From: Mesobacillus selenatarsenatis SF-1
Lineage (GTDB): Bacteria; Bacillota; Bacilli; Bacillales; Cytobacillaceae
Assembly (NCBI RefSeq): GCF_000813125.1
Contig: NZ_BASE01000041.1
Coordinates: 1-64,000 of the forward strand
Length of the DNA: 64,000 bases
Reading direction: 5' to 3'
The notes beneath the pieces are model-generated. The model did not search any database. It was not told the DNA's origin and saw only the letters and a list, made by a program, of their open reading frames with translations. A program made the position numbers and the translations under genes. Of the stretch, positions 17,465 to 27,591 are shown one piece after another; within the stretch, counting starts at the first letter, position 1; each line of letters starts with the position of its first letter.

Positions 17465-18199
17465 TTACCAACCGCGGCTGGCACCTCCCCCTCCGGATGA
17501 GCCGCCGCCACCTCCACGCGGACCGCCACCACCGCCGCCTCTCGAAATGATCGATAACAACAGGTAGGTAAGGGTGCCTCCGAAGAACATAAAATCGAGG
17601 ACCACGACGCCGATTACGATGATAATGAGCAGCCAGGACGGTATAGGCAAGTCCTGCTGCTGCTTGACATCACGCGGAGCACCCCCGAATTCATTTGTAC
17701 CTGAGACTTCGTTGGCAAGCGCTTGGTACGTATTCATGACAGCAAGGTTTGGCTGGTCATTTTGCAAATGTGGAATCGCATATTCATCAAGGATTCGCCC
17801 AGATTTGCCGTCGGGGATAGTTCCCTCAAGTCCATAACCAACTTCGATCCTGATTTTCTTTTCCTGCATAGCAATTACTAGCAGCACGCCATTATCGTTT
17901 TCTTCCGTTCCAAGCCCAAATTTACGGTAAGCTTCGACAGAGTATTCTTCTATGCTTGACTCACCGATCGAGTCAACGGTAAGGACCGCAATCTGGGAAG
18001 TAGTCTGGTCGTCAATCGATCTTCCAATGTTTTTTAATTGTATTTCCTCATTCTCGCTTAAAACATTAGCGAAATCCTGGACATAAATATCACCAACTGG
18101 GTCAGGTATCTCATTTGGTGCCGCGATTGCCCCGGCCGGAAGCAGCAATAGCAGGATGCCAAGTATTGCAGCAAGGCCAGGGAATCTTTTTTGGTTCAT
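17465..18199 (-). CDS. TPM-domain (YgcG-like) membrane protein
   Basis: A 244-residue protein with an N-terminal signal/anchor (AAILGILLLLLPAGAIA), a TPM domain at about 40-160 (VQDFANVLSENEE, NGVLLVIAMQEKKIRIEVGYGLEG), a second membrane segment near 188-210, and a low-complexity Gly/Ser tail ending GASRGW. The TPM domain faces outside; members occur with LemA and have been linked to membrane-protein quality control and metal-dependent phosphatase-like folds. It starts 2 nt after the lemA stop, so the two are co-expressed. Confidence 0.85.
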   Translation of the reverse strand: MNQKRFPGLAAILGILLLLLPAGAIAAPNEIPDPVGDIYVQDFANVLSENEEIQLKNIGRSIDDQTTSQIAVLTVDSIGESSIEEYSVEAYRKFGLGTEENDNGVLLVIAMQEKKIRIEVGYGLEGTIPDGKSGRILDEYAIPHLQNDQPNLAVMNTYQALANEVSGTNEFGGAPRDVKQQQDLPIPSWLLIIIVIGVVVLDFMFFGGTLTYLLLSIISRGGGGGGPRGGGGGSSGGGGASRGW

Positions 18200-18201
18200 C
18201 G

Positions 18202-18771
18202 TCAGCCTCCAAAATCAACCTCAGGAGCTTCCTGTGCCTGAGGGTCCGCCTGGAAGTATTCCTTCTCATCAAAACCTGTTATGTTAGCAATAATGGCACC
18301 TGGAAATTGCTTTACTTTCCTGTTATAAACGGATACCTGGTCATTATAATCCTTCCTTGCCACAGCCAATCTGTTTTCAGTTCCTGCAAGCTCATCCATC
18401 AGTTGAGTGAACTGCTTGTCCGCCTTAAGATTTGGGTAATTCTCAACAACCACAAGCAAGCGGCTTAACGCGCTTGACAACTCGGCATTAGCAGTTGCCT
18501 GTTCCTCTGGTGTGTTCGCTCCGGCTAATCTTGCGCGTGCATCTGAAATGGATTGTATGACTTCTTTTTCATGAGCTGCATACCCCTTGACTGAGTTGAC
18601 AAGGTTGGGGATCAAGTCGAGCCTTCTCTGGAGCTGGTTCTCTACCTGAGCATATGCATTATTGACATTTTCTTCTTCGGCAACGAAGTTATTGTAACTG
18701 CCAACTCCCATCATGATGAAAATTCCTAATATGACTAATAAGCCGATAACAATTCCTAAACCTTTTTTCAT
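18202..18771 (-). CDS. lemA: LemA-family protein
   Basis: 189 residues: an N-terminal membrane anchor (KKGLGIVIGLLVILGIFIMM) followed by a helical LemA domain with the family stretch YAQVENQLQRRLDLIPNLV. The role is poorly known. The ATG at 18771 has AGGAGTGG upstream; longer in-frame extensions lack one. It pairs with the TPM protein, as in many Firmicutes. Confidence 0.9.
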   Translation of the reverse strand: MKKGLGIVIGLLVILGIFIMMGVGSYNNFVAEEENVNNAYAQVENQLQRRLDLIPNLVNSVKGYAAHEKEVIQSISDARARLAGANTPEEQATANAELSSALSRLLVVVENYPNLKADKQFTQLMDELAGTENRLAVARKDYNDQVSVYNRKVKQFPGAIIANITGFDEKEYFQADPQAQEAPEVDFGG

Positions 18772-18929
18772 TCTAGCCACTCCTAATTCTTTGTTGTATG
18801 TTGATGCCCGTATTTTTCCCTCAATGGAGATGGTTTTAAACTTCGGGCTATTGATAATCTCTTGCCTCGGAACCTTATCTTTTAATTTTTCCACTTGAAC
18901 CTCTTTATTTATTATTGAAAACCTGTTGA

Positions 18930-19175
18930 TTGTAGTGGAAGGCGCGTAGACTCCTCCGAAAATGCTAACGCATTTTCATCGTGCGTGGGCGGGTTCAAGG
19001 AAGCTTAATCAATGTCCTGCGGGATCAGCTGGACAGGTGAGGCCCCGCAGGAGCTTGCTCCGAGGAGGCTCACCGCTAGCCCCAAGGAAGAATATGAAAA
19101 AGACGGCAGTATGTCTTTTTCATATTCTTCCCGCGGAAAGCGAAGCGCCTGGAACGAAAGTCAACAGCCTTGTTT
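18930..19175. repeat. GC-rich Bacillus-type interspersed repeat with inserted hairpins
   Basis: Contains GGAAGGCGCGTAGACTCCT, TCCTGCGGGATCAGCTGGAC, GAGGAGGCTCACCGC and GCGGAAAGCGAAGCGCCTGG, a combination I recognise as recurring between genes in many Bacillus genomes. Two extra hairpins interrupt it: GAAAATGC/GCATTTTC (18958-18977) and a perfect 19-bp stem at 19086-19131. No gene is present between lemA and mhqR. Confidence 0.75.
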
Positions 19176-19287
19176 AAAGACATTAATTAGTTTTTCTTAT
19201 AAAATTAAGGGAAATACTGATAAAAACAACAAATTCAGATATACTCTAGTTATGGATTAGTCGTTTAAGGTAAAGGAATGAAATTGT

Positions 19288-19725
19288 ATGAACAATGAGA
19301 GAGAAAAATCTTTAAAGTTATTTATTGTATTGTCGAGAGCATACAGGGCTGTTAATGAAAAGGTGAACAAGGTCATCCAAAAAAATGGTCTCAACCCGAC
19401 TGAATTTGCTGTTCTTGAGCTTCTATACCACAAGGGTGAACAGCCATTGCAGCAAATCGGGGGAAAGATACTGCTGGCAAGCGGAAGTATTACCTATGTC
19501 GTCGATAAACTTGAAGAAAAGGGATACTTAAATAGAGTAGCCTGCCCAAAAGACCGCAGGGTAACATATGCTAAAATTTCTGATGATGGAAAAAAATTGA
19601 TAGAAGAAATTTTTCCTGAACACAGCGCGTTGATTCATGAATTGATGGACAGCCTTAATGATGATGAAAAAGACTCAGCAATTGAATTGTTAAAAAAGCT
19701 GGGCCTTTCTGTAAGCAAATATTAA
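19288..19725 (+). CDS. mhqR: MarR-family regulator, MhqR-like
   Basis: A 145-residue winged-helix repressor. The central block GLNPTEFAVLELLYHKGEQPLQQIG and ILLASGSITYVVDKLE closely fit MhqR (YkvE), which in B. subtilis represses azoreductase and dioxygenase genes against quinones and catechol. Position relative to clpE and ykvI agrees. No MhqR target genes are adjacent. Confidence 0.8.
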   Translation: MNNEREKSLKLFIVLSRAYRAVNEKVNKVIQKNGLNPTEFAVLELLYHKGEQPLQQIGGKILLASGSITYVVDKLEEKGYLNRVACPKDRRVTYAKISDDGKKLIEEIFPEHSALIHELMDSLNDDEKDSAIELLKKLGLSVSKY

Positions 19726-19748
19726 AAACGGCAAAAGCCGTTTTTTTT
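19725..19748 (+). terminator. Terminator of mhqR
   Basis: AAAACGGC / GCCGTTTT with an AAAA loop, then a T run, immediately after the stop codon. Confidence 0.85.
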
Positions 19749-19875
19749 ATTGTTTTTTTTTCGGAAAAGTTGACGAAAAGAACAAGTAATTAAAAGGAAA
19801 ATAGGGAATATCCGTAGAATAGGATAGGGATGGGGATAAACATACATCCCTTATAAAGATAAAGGGGGCAATACC

Positions 19876-21570
19876 ATGAAATTTGAGCAATATACATATA
19901 CGCGCCCGAATTTGGATGAGGTAACTGCCAAATTCGATAATCTGCTGGAACAATTCAAAAATGCTGGATCTGTTGAGGAGCAAAGCATTGCGATGAATGG
20001 AATCAACGATTTGCGTAATGATGTTGGTACCATGTTCAACCTTTGCTATATTCGCCATTCAATCGATACCGAGGATGAATTCTATAAGCAGGAACAGGAT
20101 TTCCTGGATGAACTCGCGCCACAGGTAGAGGGATTGGTAACAAAATATTATGAAGCACTTGTTTCATCTCCTTACCGAGATGAGCTTGAATCAAAATGGG
20201 GACGTCAGCTATTCGCTTTGGCTGAAGCTCAGTTAAAACAGTTTTCACCAGAAATAGTTCCTTTGATGCAGAAGGAAAATAAGCTATCAACTGAATATAC
20301 AAAGCTTGTTGCTTCAGCAAAAATCATGTTCGAAGGCGAAGAGCGTACTCTTGCGCAGCTTGATCCTTTTACCGAGTCTAAAGACCGTGAAACAAGAAAG
20401 AAAGCAAGTGAAGCCAAATTCGCATTCTTCTCTGAGCACGGAGAAGAATTTGACCGCATCTATGATGAGCTTGTAAAAGTCAGGACAGAGATGGCCCACA
20501 AACTTGGCTACAGTAATTTTGTTGAGTTGGCATACTACCGAATGTTCCGTACTGACTATGACAGCAGAATGGTAGCAGCATTCAGGGACCAGGTCCACAA
20601 ATACATTGTTCCGGTTGCGTCAAAGCTTAAGGAACGTCAGAAGAACCGAATTGATATCAATGAGTTAAAATACTATGATGAGCCATTCGATTTCAAAACC
20701 GGTAATGCAGCACCAAAGGGAAGTCCTGAGTGGATCATTGAAAACGGTCAGAAAATGTATGATGAGTTGTCACCTGAGACGGGTGAATTTTTCCGTTACA
20801 TGAATGAGAACAATCTGATGGACCTGGTTGCAAAGAAAGGTAAAGCGGGCGGAGGATATTGCACATACATTGAAAACTATAAGTCACCATTCATATTCTC
20901 GAATTTTAACGGAACCTCAGGTGATATTGATGTCCTGACGCATGAAGCTGGGCACGCCTTCCAGGTATATTCAAGCCGTCATTTTGAAATTCCGGAATAT
21001 AATTGGCCAACTTATGAGGCTTGCGAAATCCACTCAATGAGCATGGAATTCTTCACATGGCCATGGATGGAACTGTTCTTCAAAGAGGATACCGATAAAT
21101 ATAAATTCTCGCACTTAAGCAGCGGCTTGCTATTCATGCCATACGGAGTTTCTGTTGACGAATTCCAGCACTGGGTTTATGAAAACCCTGAAGCAACACC
21201 TGCAGAAAGAAAGCAGCAATGGCGAGAAATCGAAAAGAAGTATCTCCCGCATAAAGATTATGATGGAAATACTTATTTAGAAGAAGGGGGATTCTGGCAG
21301 CGACAGGGCCATATCTATAACTCGCCTTTCTACTACATCGATTACACGCTTGCACAAATTTGTGCATTCCAATTCTGGAAGCGTTCAAGAGACAATCAGG
21401 AAGAAGCATGGAAAGATTATGCTAACCTGTGCAAGCTGGGAGGAAGCATGGCTTTCACTGACCTAGTCAAGGAAGCAAACCTTATTTCCCCATTTGAAGA
21501 AGGCTGTGTTGAGTCAGTAATTGGCGAAATCGAGAGCTGGCTTGATTCTGTTGACGATAGCAAGCTGTAA
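19876..21570 (+). CDS. M3-family oligoendopeptidase
   Basis: A 564-residue cytosolic zinc peptidase. The HEXXH motif is HEAGHAFQ (near residue 357), and the third zinc ligand Glu is in the downstream helix YEACEIHSMSMEF. M3 oligoendopeptidases trim short peptides. AAAGGGGGCA precedes the ATG. Monocistronic, with terminators on both sides. Confidence 0.9.
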   Translation: MKFEQYTYTRPNLDEVTAKFDNLLEQFKNAGSVEEQSIAMNGINDLRNDVGTMFNLCYIRHSIDTEDEFYKQEQDFLDELAPQVEGLVTKYYEALVSSPYRDELESKWGRQLFALAEAQLKQFSPEIVPLMQKENKLSTEYTKLVASAKIMFEGEERTLAQLDPFTESKDRETRKKASEAKFAFFSEHGEEFDRIYDELVKVRTEMAHKLGYSNFVELAYYRMFRTDYDSRMVAAFRDQVHKYIVPVASKLKERQKNRIDINELKYYDEPFDFKTGNAAPKGSPEWIIENGQKMYDELSPETGEFFRYMNENNLMDLVAKKGKAGGGYCTYIENYKSPFIFSNFNGTSGDIDVLTHEAGHAFQVYSSRHFEIPEYNWPTYEACEIHSMSMEFFTWPWMELFFKEDTDKYKFSHLSSGLLFMPYGVSVDEFQHWVYENPEATPAERKQQWREIEKKYLPHKDYDGNTYLEEGGFWQRQGHIYNSPFYYIDYTLAQICAFQFWKRSRDNQEEAWKDYANLCKLGGSMAFTDLVKEANLISPFEEGCVESVIGEIESWLDSVDDSKL

Positions 21571-21606
21571 ATAGTAAAAGCGAAGCTTGTAGTGCCTTCG
21601 CTTCAG

Positions 21607-21652
21607 ACTGCAGACAAACTTGATGGAAATCCAGTTTGTCTGCAGTTTTTTT
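21607..21652 (+). terminator. Terminator of the M3 peptidase gene
   Basis: Perfect 14-bp stem ACTGCAGACAAACT / AGTTTGTCTGCAGT followed by seven T. Confidence 0.9.
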
Positions 21653-21683
21653 GTATCTCTTTGTTAGAGATGAAAGGTGCTCT

Positions 21684-21886
21684 TATTGGTGACCACTTTT
21701 CGAGATTCTTAGAATTTTAGGGCGCCAATAGCTCTTATTGGTGACCACTTTACGAAATTTTGAGAATTTTAGAGCGCCAATAGCCCCTATTGGTGCCCAC
21801 TATTTGAGATTTCGAGGATCTTAGGTCACCAATACCCCCTATTGGTGACCATTATAAAGAATATATTCGAATATTGGTCACCAATT
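21684..21886. repeat. 52-bp phased hairpin array, type TATTGGTG
   Basis: Left arms TATTGGTG at 21684, 21736, 21788 and 21840, exactly 52 bp apart. Right arms CGCCAATA or CACCAAT at 21723, 21775, 21827 and 21879, also exactly 52 bp apart. A right arm plus the next left arm makes a compact hairpin with a 5-nt loop; the one at 21824-21850 has a perfect 11-bp stem GGTCACCAATA/TATTGGTGACC. Non-coding. Confidence 0.9.
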
Positions 21887-21915
21887 GAACAAAAGGTGTT
21901 CTCAGCTTCTCATTC

Positions 21916-21945
21916 AAAAAGCCCGCATGCAGATGCGGGCTTTTT
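21916..21945. terminator. Terminator of the RND pump gene
   Basis: AAAAAGCCCGCAT / ATGCGGGCTTTTT, a perfect 13-bp stem with a 4-nt loop, ending 2 nt from the RND gene stop. Confidence 0.85.
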
Positions 21946-21947
21946 CA

Positions 21948-24900
21948 TTATGAACTGCGTTCTTTTTTCACCTGTCGGAAGAAAAATACTTCATAAATAA
22001 CAGGAATCAAAATCAATGTCAAAAGGGTGGATGAGGTCAGCCCTCCGATTACGGTTACTGCCAGCCCTTTTGAAATCAAGGTGCCAGATGAAGTGGTAAG
22101 CGCCAGTGGGATCAATGCAGCGATCGTCGCAAAGGCTGTCATCAGGATGGGACGGAGCCTTGTGATTCCGGCTTCAATAAGCGCCTCACGGATTGGCATA
22201 CCTTTCTCTGTACGGTTCTGGCCAATTCGGTCGACCATGACAATCGCATTGGTCGTAACGATTCCGATCAGCATCAGCAGCCCAATCATTACGCTTACTG
22301 ACATTGGTTCATCGGCAATCCACAGTCCCAGCAAAGAGCCGATTGGAACGAAAATCAACGATGACAGAATGATGAACGGAATCCTTGCCTGACCGAATGT
22401 AATCAGCATTGTCAGATAGACAAGCCCGATGGCCACGACCATCGCAATTCCTAGCTGAGTGAATGTTTCAACTGTCTCATCACTTCCGCCTCCGCCCTCA
22501 AGGGACACACCATCAGGCAGTTCAATGTCATTTTGGACACCATCAATAACGGCATTCGAAACAGCTCTAATATCATTTGAATCAATTTGTGCAGAAACTC
22601 GGGCAAATATCTTGCCATCTAATTTCTGGATTGAAGTGAATGCTTCCGTTTCAGTGATATTGGCGATTTCAGTGATTGGAACAGGTCCTTGTTGTGTGAA
22701 AATCATCGTGTTTTTTAGGTCTTCGATTGTTTCGGATTTTTCATCATAGGTTATGGCAACTCGACGTTCTTCACCACCGAGTTTCATAATGCCAGCGTCA
22801 ACGGGCTTTGTTTTATCAGTGATTGTACCAAGAATCTGGAATCCTGAAATCCCTAATTGAGCAGATTTTTCAGGGTCGATGTCTACAATAATTTGCTTTT
22901 GTTTTTCGGAAAAATTGTTAGAAACATATTTTAAGTCTTCCTGTTTCATCATGTATTCTTCTACCCTGGCAGCCGCGTCCTGCAAGACGGCCAGATCAGT
23001 AGAGTACAAGTCAATGTTGACATTATTATTGGATGGCGGACCGCCTGTAGATTGTTCCTGGATGCCGATTTTTGCGTCTGGCTCGATTGATAGAACGATT
23101 TCCTCCATCTCTTTCTCAAGCTCAGGTATAAACTCGGAAACACTTACACCATCTCCAAGACTGATAAAGTAGTTCGCCTGGTTTTGGCGTTTGAGACCAG
23201 TCTGGAAATCCCGGCTGCCGATTCCAACGGTAACATCATTAATTTCTTTTTGCTCTGCGAACATGTTCTCGACCTTCAAAGAGACTTCATTTGTCTTTTC
23301 GAGTGAAGTAGAAGAGGGCAGCTGGAAAGTAGCCACTAGCAGCTTTTGCTCTTCATTAGGGATAAAGGTGAAACCAAGGCCTTTGACAAGGAATCCGGAG
23401 CCCGCTAACAGGGCAATGGAAAGGAAGATGACAAGAGCTTTATGGTTCAGGGACCATTTGATTGAAGATGCATATGCTCTCTGCAACGCACCTACCTTTT
23501 CTTCCTTTGGCACCTTCTTGAATGAGAATTTTGCCAGTATTGGAACGATAGTAACGGCTACAATTAATGACGCAAGCAAAGAAAATACAATCGTTAGAGC
23601 AAAAGGAAGGAAGAATTCCCCGGTAATTCCTCCGACAAGTCCTAACGGCAAAAATACTACAACCGTGGTTATTGTGGATGAAGTGATCGCCTTCAGAATT
23701 TCCTTAGTGGAATCCTGAATCAATTCATCTGTCATATCTTTGTTCGCTTTGCGGACTCTGCGGAAGATGTTCTCAATAACTACGATACTATCATCGACCA
23801 CCCGGCCAACGGCCACAGCCATACCGCCAAGTGTCATGATGTTCAATGAAATATCAAGCTGGTTCAAAAAGATTGACGAAATCAATAGTGACAGTGGAAT
23901 CGATACAATGGCAATAATTGTCGCTCTAAAGTTCCTGAGGAAGATCAGAACAGCGATTGAAGCGAACAGGGCTCCGAGCAATCCTTCCTTTACCAGGGTA
24001 TTTACCGATTTTTCAATTCCTTCCGCAGAATCGAAACCAATCGCGTATTCGAGACGGTCGTCAAAGCTATTGATGACCGCTAAAACCCTCTCCGCCACTT
24101 CGACCGTATTTGCATCCTGCTTTTTCGTAATGGCCATCGACAATGATTCTTTCTCATTGTAGCGGGTGATTTCCGGCTTTTCGGCTACAACCTCGATCGA
24201 GGCAATATCACCGAGTTTAACTGGTGGTGCATCTGGCACAAATTTGGACTGGATCACCAGATTTTCGAGTTCATCGATTTCTTCAATTTTTTCCTGTACC
24301 CTTACTGGTACCTGGATTTCATTTTCATTCAGGTTGCCAGCAGGAAAACTGAATTTCTTGGCATTAATACTTTCTTTAATCTCATTCAAGCTTAAGGCAA
24401 GCTGTGCAGCCTTTTCCTGGTCAACGGTAATTTGGAGGATATCTTCGGTCATACCGCCAACTGATACACTGTTTATGCCCTGGATTTTATTCAGTTCAGG
24501 GATAATCTCATCGTTCACAAGCTTTTCAAGGTCCTGATTCCCTTTCGCAAAAAGAGAAATATTGAAAATCGGGAATGTACCAAATGAAAATCGGTTTACA
24601 CTTGTCTGTACATTTTCAGGAAGTCCAGCCTCCTTGATAAAGGAATTGACCTGCTGTTCTGCATCATCCAGTTCGGTATCAAAAGGGAATTCAAGATTGA
24701 TGATTGAGATGCTTTCAAATGAAGAACTCTGCAGTTTCTTGATCCCATCAATTCCTTTGAATTTGGTTTCTAGCTTCTCTGTCACTTGCTCATTTATATC
24801 CTGAGGCGATGCCCCGGGATAAATGACTTCAACAGAAAGTTGTGGAAACTCGATATTCGGCAGTAAATCGACCTTCAGGCGAGTGAAGGAATACAGTCCG

Positions 24901-24974
24901 CCGAGTATCAATAAAAAGGAGATGATAAAAACAGCAAAAGCATTTTTAAGACTGAATTTTGTCAAAAAACCCAT
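21948..24974 (-). CDS. SwrC-type RND efflux permease
   Basis: A 1008-residue RND (AcrB-family) transporter. It shows an N-terminal membrane helix, two large extracytoplasmic loops, two groups of membrane helices, and the TM4 proton-relay region (GGMAVAVGRVVDDSIVVIENI). Closest in style to SwrC/YerP of B. subtilis, which supports surfactin tolerance and swarming; the substrate here is unknown. No membrane-fusion protein gene is adjacent, as in other Gram-positive members. Confidence 0.85.
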   Translation of the reverse strand: MGFLTKFSLKNAFAVFIISFLLILGGLYSFTRLKVDLLPNIEFPQLSVEVIYPGASPQDINEQVTEKLETKFKGIDGIKKLQSSSFESISIINLEFPFDTELDDAEQQVNSFIKEAGLPENVQTSVNRFSFGTFPIFNISLFAKGNQDLEKLVNDEIIPELNKIQGINSVSVGGMTEDILQITVDQEKAAQLALSLNEIKESINAKKFSFPAGNLNENEIQVPVRVQEKIEEIDELENLVIQSKFVPDAPPVKLGDIASIEVVAEKPEITRYNEKESLSMAITKKQDANTVEVAERVLAVINSFDDRLEYAIGFDSAEGIEKSVNTLVKEGLLGALFASIAVLIFLRNFRATIIAIVSIPLSLLISSIFLNQLDISLNIMTLGGMAVAVGRVVDDSIVVIENIFRRVRKANKDMTDELIQDSTKEILKAITSSTITTVVVFLPLGLVGGITGEFFLPFALTIVFSLLASLIVAVTIVPILAKFSFKKVPKEEKVGALQRAYASSIKWSLNHKALVIFLSIALLAGSGFLVKGLGFTFIPNEEQKLLVATFQLPSSTSLEKTNEVSLKVENMFAEQKEINDVTVGIGSRDFQTGLKRQNQANYFISLGDGVSVSEFIPELEKEMEEIVLSIEPDAKIGIQEQSTGGPPSNNNVNIDLYSTDLAVLQDAAARVEEYMMKQEDLKYVSNNFSEKQKQIIVDIDPEKSAQLGISGFQILGTITDKTKPVDAGIMKLGGEERRVAITYDEKSETIEDLKNTMIFTQQGPVPITEIANITETEAFTSIQKLDGKIFARVSAQIDSNDIRAVSNAVIDGVQNDIELPDGVSLEGGGGSDETVETFTQLGIAMVVAIGLVYLTMLITFGQARIPFIILSSLIFVPIGSLLGLWIADEPMSVSVMIGLLMLIGIVTTNAIVMVDRIGQNRTEKGMPIREALIEAGITRLRPILMTAFATIAALIPLALTTSSGTLISKGLAVTVIGGLTSSTLLTLILIPVIYEVFFFRQVKKERSS

Positions 24975-25173
24975 TAGGTTTACCTCATTTCTTTCAAAGT
25001 TATGCTCTTATTCTATATGTCTTCTATGTACATTTCATTTTTAAACTGTAAAAATTTTAAATAGATTTTTCGCATTGATTGTTAATTTGTGACAAAGTTT
25101 AACCTGCACTGGGACTCTTTACAAAAAATTCTAAGATAGGTGTGCAACAACAAAGGTGAAAAGGGCATAAAAA

Positions 25174-25196
25174 AGGTCCGGATTCACTCCGAACCT
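25174..25196 (-). terminator. Terminator of clpE
   Basis: AGGTTCGGA / TCCGGACCT on the minus strand (one G-U pair) followed by TTTTTT. Confidence 0.8.
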
Positions 25197-25205
25197 CAAA
25201 AGCTA

Positions 25206-27359
25206 TTATTTTCGTTTAATAACAATTTCCTCATTCTCAAAGATTGCTTGTAATTCAACTGCATCGGGCTCTTCAAGTATGAAGTCCGCGATGGAATCCT
25301 CGAGCTTTTCCTGAATCGAGCGACGCAGAGGGCGTGCGCCAAACGCAGGGTGGTATCCAAGCTCAGCAAGCTTTTCCTTAATTTCAGTTTCCACCTCAAG
25401 GCTAATGTTCTGCTCTGAAAGTGTATTCTTCAGTTCAACAAGCATCAAGTCCACAATTTGAAGAAGATGCTCTTTTTCAAGTGCCTTGAACTCGATGATG
25501 CTGTCGAAGCGGTTCAGGAATTCTGGCTTGAAGAAGCCGCCAAGGGATTCAAGGATACTTGATTCATTGACTGCTGTGTTCTGATCAAATCCGACCTTGA
25601 TTGTTTTATGTCCGACTCCAGCATTGCTTGTCATGATGATGACAGTGTCCTTGAAGCTTACAGTGCGACCCTGGCTATCAGTCAAACGGCCATCCTCAAG
25701 AATCTGCAGGAACATGTGCTGGACATCTGGATGAGCTTTTTCGATTTCATCCAATAGAATTATGCTGTACGGGTTGCGACGAAGCTTTTCGGTCAGCTGG
25801 CCAGCTTCATCATGGCCTACATATCCTGGGGGCGAACCAATCAGCTTCGAAACACTGTGCTTTTCCATATATTCACTCATGTCGAGACGAACCATGGCAT
25901 CTTTAGATCCAAAAAGCTCTTCTGCCAATGTTTTGGTCAGTTCCGTTTTACCAACACCTGTTGGTCCCACAAATAGGAAGGATCCAATCGGGCGGTTCTT
26001 TGATTTCAGACCAGCACGGCTGCGGCGGATGGCCTTCGCTACTTTTTGCACAGCTTCCTCCTGGCCGATCACTTTGCCATTAAGGTTGACAACAAGGTTC
26101 TTCAACCTTGCTTGTTCGTCCTCCTGAAGCTTGCCGACAGGAATTCCAGTCTTCTTCTCGATGATTTCCTGGATATGCTGGATTGTAACAACAGGGCGCA
26201 CTGCATGACCATTGTCGTTTAATGCTTTTTCCAGCGTTGCTTCCTCGTCACGAAGCTTTGCAGCTGTTTCATAGTCTTCCTGCTTCAATGCCTCTTCCTT
26301 TTCCCTGGCGATTTCAGCAAGGCGGCTTTCGGCATCATTTTTATCTGTATAGTCAGAAATTAGGTTAAGCTTGGAACCGGCTTCATCCATTAAATCGATT
26401 GCTTTGTCAGGAAGGAAGCGATCCTGGATATAACGATGTGATAGCTGTACACATGCCTTGATTGTTTCTTCTGAAAAGGAAACCTGATGGAAATCTTCGT
26501 ACTTGGACTGGATTCCTTTCAGGATTTCGACAGCCTCATTAACAGTTGGCTCCAAGACATGTACTGGCTGAAAGCGTCTCTCGAGAGCTGCATCCTTTTC
26601 AATCTGACGATATTCCTTCAGAGTTGTCGCACCAACTACTTGCAGTTCACCGCGGGCAAGTGCTGGCTTCAGGATATTGCCTGCATCCATGGATCCTTCG
26701 GCAGACCCTGCACCAACAAGCTGGTGGATTTCATCAATGAACAGAATGATATTTTTACGAGCCTGTAATTCAGAAATAAGCTGTTTCATTCTCTCCTCAA
26801 ATTGCCCGCGAATTCCTGTATTGGAAACCATAGAGGCTACATCTAAAAGATAAACTTCCTTGTTCTTCAGCTTATCTGGAACAGCACCTTCAATAATCTT
26901 TAGAGCGAGCCCTTCAGCAATTGCTGTTTTACCCACACCAGGTTCACCAATAAGCACAGGGTTATTTTTGTTTCTTCTATTTAAAATCTCGATCACTCGT
27001 TTTACTTCTTCATCTCGTCCAATTACCGGATCAATCAAGCCGGTCTTTGCGATTTGGGTCAAATTTCTCCCATATTGATCGATAAAGCCATTTCCTCCGC
27101 CAGCCGTTTTCGTAGCAGCTGCCGGGTTATGGTTAGGGGGTTGGTTATTCATATTGCCTGAAAACTGTTTGAACATATCGGAAAAAGGCGAGCCGTCAAA
27201 GCCGGGAAATCCGGACATCGGATTGCCAAAGGAAGCACCTAATTTCTCTTTTTCTGTTTGGTAGCAATCTTCGCAGAGCATTAAATGCTTCTGGTTACCG
27301 TTTAAATTTACTCTCAACTGGATATTTGCGTGTTTCTCCTGGCAATTTTGACAAAGCAT
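25206..27359 (-). CDS. clpE: ClpE, ATP-dependent Clp protease ATPase
   Basis: A 717-residue Hsp100 ATPase. An N-terminal zinc finger (CQNC and CEDC) identifies ClpE. It is followed by AAA domain 1 ([13 protein letters not shown], about residue 138), a UVR motif ([14 protein letters not shown]), and AAA domain 2 ([16 protein letters not shown]). It delivers damaged proteins to ClpP and helps dismantle heat-shock aggregates and CtsR. Two CtsR boxes overlap its promoter, so heat induction by loss of CtsR repression is expected. The gap 24975-25205 contains only its terminator. Confidence 0.95.
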   Translation of the reverse strand: MLCQNCQEKHANIQLRVNLNGNQKHLMLCEDCYQTEKEKLGASFGNPMSGFPGFDGSPFSDMFKQFSGNMNNQPPNHNPAAATKTAGGGNGFIDQYGRNLTQIAKTGLIDPVIGRDEEVKRVIEILNRRNKNNPVLIGEPGVGKTAIAEGLALKIIEGAVPDKLKNKEVYLLDVASMVSNTGIRGQFEERMKQLISELQARKNIILFIDEIHQLVGAGSAEGSMDAGNILKPALARGELQVVGATTLKEYRQIEKDAALERRFQPVHVLEPTVNEAVEILKGIQSKYEDFHQVSFSEETIKACVQLSHRYIQDRFLPDKAIDLMDEAGSKLNLISDYTDKNDAESRLAEIAREKEEALKQEDYETAAKLRDEEATLEKALNDNGHAVRPVVTIQHIQEIIEKKTGIPVGKLQEDEQARLKNLVVNLNGKVIGQEEAVQKVAKAIRRSRAGLKSKNRPIGSFLFVGPTGVGKTELTKTLAEELFGSKDAMVRLDMSEYMEKHSVSKLIGSPPGYVGHDEAGQLTEKLRRNPYSIILLDEIEKAHPDVQHMFLQILEDGRLTDSQGRTVSFKDTVIIMTSNAGVGHKTIKVGFDQNTAVNESSILESLGGFFKPEFLNRFDSIIEFKALEKEHLLQIVDLMLVELKNTLSEQNISLEVETEIKEKLAELGYHPAFGARPLRRSIQEKLEDSIADFILEEPDAVELQAIFENEEIVIKRK

Positions 27360-27420
27360 TTAAATTCCTCCTTCAGAAATATAATTTCTATTTAAAATGA
27401 TCAAAGGTTTTTGTTTTGAC

Positions 27421-27477
27421 TTTGACTATCTTTGATCAATTTAACTTTATTATAATTTGACCTTATTTGACTTTCAA
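27421..27477 (-). promoter_or_regulatory. clpE promoter with two CtsR operators
   Basis: On the minus strand, -35 TTGAAA (27477-27472), a 17-bp spacer and -10 TATAAT (27454-27449). A CtsR box AGTCAAATAAGGTCAAA (27472-27456) fills the spacer, matching RGTCAAA-NAN-RGTCAAA perfectly. A second, GATCAAAGATAGTCAAA (27437-27421), one mismatch, lies over the start region. A further half-site follows at 27414-27420. Confidence 0.9.
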
Positions 27478-27591
27478 CAATTTTGATTGTGGTAATTTTT
27501 AGTAAACATTATCGTTAAAATTCCCTTTTAAAAAAAGCTCGTCATGGTTTGTCTATCCTTACATATATTGAAAAGGAGGGAGGGGAACGAT

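Noticed and set aside
21684-21886. REP/RAYT-type repetitive extragenic palindromes
   Set aside because: No RAYT-like (Y1 transposase) gene is in the window, and arms differ between arrays, so the REP label is not supported.
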